Shown here piece after piece: positions 6,775-9,142 of a DNA stretch of 9,142 nucleotides. Origin of the DNA: CAMLDH01 sp966250375. GTDB lineage: Bacteria; Pseudomonadota; Gammaproteobacteria; Burkholderiales; Burkholderiaceae_D. Position numbers and translations under genes: made by a program. The notes under the pieces are model-generated. The model ran no database searches. It worked only from the letters and a program-made list of their open reading frames with translations, and was not told where the DNA came from. Position 1 is the stretch's first letter, and the number at the start of each line of letters is the position of its first letter. The stretch spans positions 1 through 9,142 of the forward strand of contig CBINHE010000136.1 of assembly GCA_966250375.1 (NCBI GenBank), written 5' to 3'.

Positions 6775-7539
6775 ATGAAACAGCAAGCATTAGTAGCAGA
6801 ACAATTCGGCAACACGGCGGCAGCCTACTTGACCAGCACGGTACACGCCAGTGGTGCAGATCTTGAAGCGGTGAAGACCATTGTGCAACGATACAAGTTA
6901 CCAGCAGTGCTGGACTTGGGTTGTGGTGCTGGCCACATCAGTTTTTCAGTGGCGCCGTTCTCTGCATCTGTAACGGCTTATGACCTTGCCGAACAAATGC
7001 TCGCCGTGGTTGCAGAGTCAGCTAAACAACGAAATCTTGAAAACATAGAGGTTAGGCAGGGGCCAGCTGAGAAACTTCCGTTTCCGGACGCGGCATTTGA
7101 TGTGGTCGTGACGCGATTTTCTGCGCATCATTGGGCCGACGTGACGACTGCGATGAAAGAAGTTCATCGCGTGTTACGTCCTGATGGTGTCGCTGTTGTC
7201 ATCGACATTATTGCCTCTGAAAATCCATTGCATGACACAACACTTCAGGCGGTTGAGCTTTTACGCGACTCATCTCATGTGCGAAATTATCGTGCGTCAG
7301 AATGGGCTTCCATTTTCGATGCCGCCAGTTTTTCTCATCAACAAATAAGTACTTGGCGATTAAAAATGGTGTTCGATGAATGGGTTGCGCGGATGCGCAC
7401 GCCACCAGAACGTGTCATTGCGATCCATAGCTTGCTCAACACCGCACCTGAAGAGACCAGACTGCATTTCTGTGTGGAAAAGGATCATTCGTTCTTCATT
7501 GATGCAGCGTTTTTTGAGGCGAGAAAAATTAGGCATTAA
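6775..7539 (+). CDS. Class I SAM-dependent methyltransferase (UbiE/YcgJ-like)
   Basis: This 254-residue protein should transfer a methyl group from S-adenosylmethionine to a small molecule in the cytoplasm. Motif I, VLDLGCGAGH, is at 45-54. The acidic end of strand beta2 (TAYDLAEQML, Asp70) would bind the ribose hydroxyls. GPAEKLPFPDAAFDVVVTRF (96-115) is the typical segment up to beta4, followed by AHHW and VLRPDG (133-138). These fit the Methyltransf_11 type shared by UbiE, BioC-like and YcgJ-like enzymes, and the length is usual. Nothing around it suggests ubiquinone or biotin synthesis. Its neighbours, a MmyB-type regulator and an exporter, instead suggest modification of a toxic or signalling compound. 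It is probably transcribed with the exporter, 89 bases downstream. Substrate is unknown. Confidence 0.9.
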   Translation: MKQQALVAEQFGNTAAAYLTSTVHASGADLEAVKTIVQRYKLPAVLDLGCGAGHISFSVAPFSASVTAYDLAEQMLAVVAESAKQRNLENIEVRQGPAEKLPFPDAAFDVVVTRFSAHHWADVTTAMKEVHRVLRPDGVAVVIDIIASENPLHDTTLQAVELLRDSSHVRNYRASEWASIFDAASFSHQQISTWRLKMVFDEWVARMRTPPERVIAIHSLLNTAPEETRLHFCVEKDHSFFIDAAFFEARKIRH

Positions 7540-7628
7540 AGGGGATTGCGAAATAAAGCTACTCGCTGTGTTGGCACGACCCTTCCAGCGTACAACAGGA
7601 GCGTCACCTGATTTTAAAGAGTGAACTT

Positions 7629-8981
7629 ATGACAGACGGCTTACCGCAACCTCAGCGCCGCTATGCCTTTATGGCTATTGCCATCGCGATGACAATGGCT
7701 GTATTAGATAGCGCGATTGTCAATGTCGCTTTGCCGACGATTGGCCACGAACTAGCCATTTCGCCCGCGGAAACAGTTTGGATCGTGAACGCATTTCAGT
7801 TGGCCATAACAGTCTCGCTGCTTCCACTCGCTTCCCTCGGCGATAGCATCGGTTACAAAAAAATCTACTGGTGCGGTCTCGCAATCTTTACCGCGGCGTC
7901 TTTTGCGTGCGCCAGCTCTCATTCTTTGCTTGCTTTGTCTCTTGCGCGTGTTGTGCAGGGCTTTGGCGCGGCTGGAATCATGAGTGTGAATATTGCGCTC
8001 GTGCGTTACATATTTCCCAAGGCACAACTCGGCATTGGAATGGGTTACACCTCGTTGATCGTGGCGGTGTCTTCGGCTGCAGGGCCGACGATAGCATCGG
8101 TCATTCTGTCGGTTGCGCAATGGCAATGGCTATTTCTCGTCAACGTACCGCTGGGACTTGTTGCCCTTTTCGTGGCCGGACGTACCTTGCCGGCGACGCC
8201 AGCATCCGGTCACCAATTTGATATAGCGAGCGCGGTGCTTAATGCACTGACGTTTGGTTGCTTGATTACGGGTTTAAATTCGCTTGGCGACGTCAATGGC
8301 CATATCCGCGCTGCTGGTTTGCTGATGAGCGCACTATTTTTTGGCGCTTTCTACGTTCGGCGTGAGCGGCGCATAGCCATACCGATACTACCTTTTGATT
8401 TGTTGCGGTTGCCTGTTTTCGCTTTTTCGATGATGACGTCGATAAGTTCTTTCGCTGCACAAACCATGGCGTATGTCGCCTTGCCCTTTTATTTCGAACA
8501 TACGCTCGGCCGCTCTGAAGTCGCCACGGGTTTTTTGATGACACCATGGCCGTTGGCGACAGCTTTGATCGCACCGATTGCTGGGCGCTTGTCAGATCGC
8601 TTTGCGCCGGAGCGACTCTGCAGCTTTGGTTTGGCCATTCTGGCGATTGGATTGGCCAGCATTGCAATGATTGGTTCAGCGCCATCCGGTTTTGATTTGA
8701 GCTGGCGGTTGGCAGTGTGTGGCTTGGGGTTTGGTTTTTTTCAATCGCCTAATAATCGCATCATTATCAGCAGTGCGCCACGCGAACGCAGCGGTAGTGC
8801 GAGCGGCCTGCAGTCAATGGGACGGCTTCTTGGACAGTCGATCGGTGCGGCGTTTGTGGCGATTGTTTTCGGTTTGGTGTACGGCAATCAAACTGCGTGG
8901 ATCGCTTGGTGCGCCGCAGGCCTTACGCTGATGGCCGCTTGTGCTAATGGTCTGCGTCGGACAACCGTTGTAAAAATATGA
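7629..8981 (+). CDS. MFS multidrug exporter, DHA2 (14-helix, EmrB/QacA-type)
   Basis: This 450-residue inner-membrane protein is a probable proton-driven drug or metabolite exporter. About 14 hydrophobic segments can be counted, from ~12-32 to ~422-441. Typical motifs are present: LDSAIVNVALPTIG (26-39, motif D1 of the 14-helix group), GDSIGYKKIY (71-80, motif A after helix 2), LARVVQGFGAA (105-115, motif B with its Arg), and AVSSAAGPTIASVI (146-159), a variant of motif C, where the usual second Gly after GP is replaced. W-FLVNVPLG (167-176) follows helix 5. Length is slightly short for the family but complete. The ATG at 7629 has only a weak purine-rich site (AAAGAG) upstream, so translation may be modest. 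Being 89 bases behind the methyltransferase with no terminator between suggests one operon. Confidence 0.92.
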   Translation: MTDGLPQPQRRYAFMAIAIAMTMAVLDSAIVNVALPTIGHELAISPAETVWIVNAFQLAITVSLLPLASLGDSIGYKKIYWCGLAIFTAASFACASSHSLLALSLARVVQGFGAAGIMSVNIALVRYIFPKAQLGIGMGYTSLIVAVSSAAGPTIASVILSVAQWQWLFLVNVPLGLVALFVAGRTLPATPASGHQFDIASAVLNALTFGCLITGLNSLGDVNGHIRAAGLLMSALFFGAFYVRRERRIAIPILPFDLLRLPVFAFSMMTSISSFAAQTMAYVALPFYFEHTLGRSEVATGFLMTPWPLATALIAPIAGRLSDRFAPERLCSFGLAILAIGLASIAMIGSAPSGFDLSWRLAVCGLGFGFFQSPNNRIIISSAPRERSGSASGLQSMGRLLGQSIGAAFVAIVFGLVYGNQTAWIAWCAAGLTLMAACANGLRRTTVVKI

Positions 8982-9056
8982 CGTTACGACACAGTTCACT
9001 TGCTTGGTATTGTTAAGTAACCGAGAAAAATTAATTGTGATTTCTACGCGGTATTT
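8982..9056. other. Short A/T-rich spacer after the exporter
   Basis: No gene and no simple terminator is seen before the REP doublet; the large hairpin that follows could serve as the transcript end. Confidence 0.4.
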
Positions 9057-9131
9057 TTTGTAGGAGCGGGCCTTGCCCGCGATAGCTTGCATGTGCCAAC
9101 ACTTATCGCGGGCAAGGCCCGCTCCTACAAA
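9057..9131. repeat. REP doublet (REPIN/BIME-like), perfect inverted pair
   Basis: Two perfect inverted 28-base arms (9057-9084 and 9104-9131) flank a 19-base loop. Each arm contains GTAGGAGCGGGC and its own small hairpin, GCGGGC-CTT-GCCCGC. This is the form of REP sequences common in Pseudomonas and found in related gammaproteobacteria, which are mobilised by RAYT (TnpA-REP) transposases acting on single-stranded hairpins. Placed 76 bases after the exporter stop, it may stabilise or terminate the transcript. Perfect identity between arms suggests recent arrival or maintained selection. No RAYT gene is in the window. Confidence 0.85.
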
Positions 9132-9142
9132 TTCACCGTTTC

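Overview
The window looks like an accessory region of a gammaproteobacterium that carries, or once carried, a plant-pathogen type (Hrp) type III secretion system. Three features point there. A HrpL-style promoter (GGAACT-N16-CCACTTA) lies just upstream of a very large effector-like gene. An IS5-family transposase remnant and small inverted-repeat elements crowd one end. A doublet of GTAGGAGCGGGC-type REP sequences, familiar from Pseudomonas and some relatives, sits at the other end. A pseudomonad or a xanthomonad relative would fit; the sequence alone does not settle the genus.

Layout, left to right. Bases 1-476 hold the 3' part of an IS5-family transposase (start outside the window) broken by a one-base frameshift. 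Directly against it lie two non-coding inverted-repeat elements: about 240 bp (478-719) with long terminal inverted repeats and internal palindromes, and about 100 bp (719-820). Bases 821-1140 have no convincing gene. Bases 1141-5367 (minus strand) encode one protein of 1408 residues. It has an N-terminus free of acidic residues, a long coiled coil, a helical middle, a glycine/beta-rich C-terminal part and two WxxxE motifs. I read it as a candidate type III effector, possibly a distant or compact relative of the AvrE/HopR/XopAM group, but that family link is inference. Its Hrp-box lies at 5472-5500. Bases 5501-5841 have no convincing gene.

Bases 5842-8981 form a separate, less GC-rich module. 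A MmyB-type XRE-family regulator (minus) is divergent from a SAM-dependent methyltransferase followed by a 14-helix-type MFS (DHA2) exporter (plus). The shared 126-bp intergenic region contains a good sigma-70 promoter whose -10 element overlaps a 12-bp palindrome, a natural operator candidate. The likely logic is a regulator that senses a small molecule and controls its methylation and export; the substrate is unknown.

The strongest lead is the pairing of the giant effector-like protein with its own Hrp-box. It stands without a visible chaperone gene beside it and next to mobile-element debris, as expected for a horizontally acquired exchangeable effector locus.
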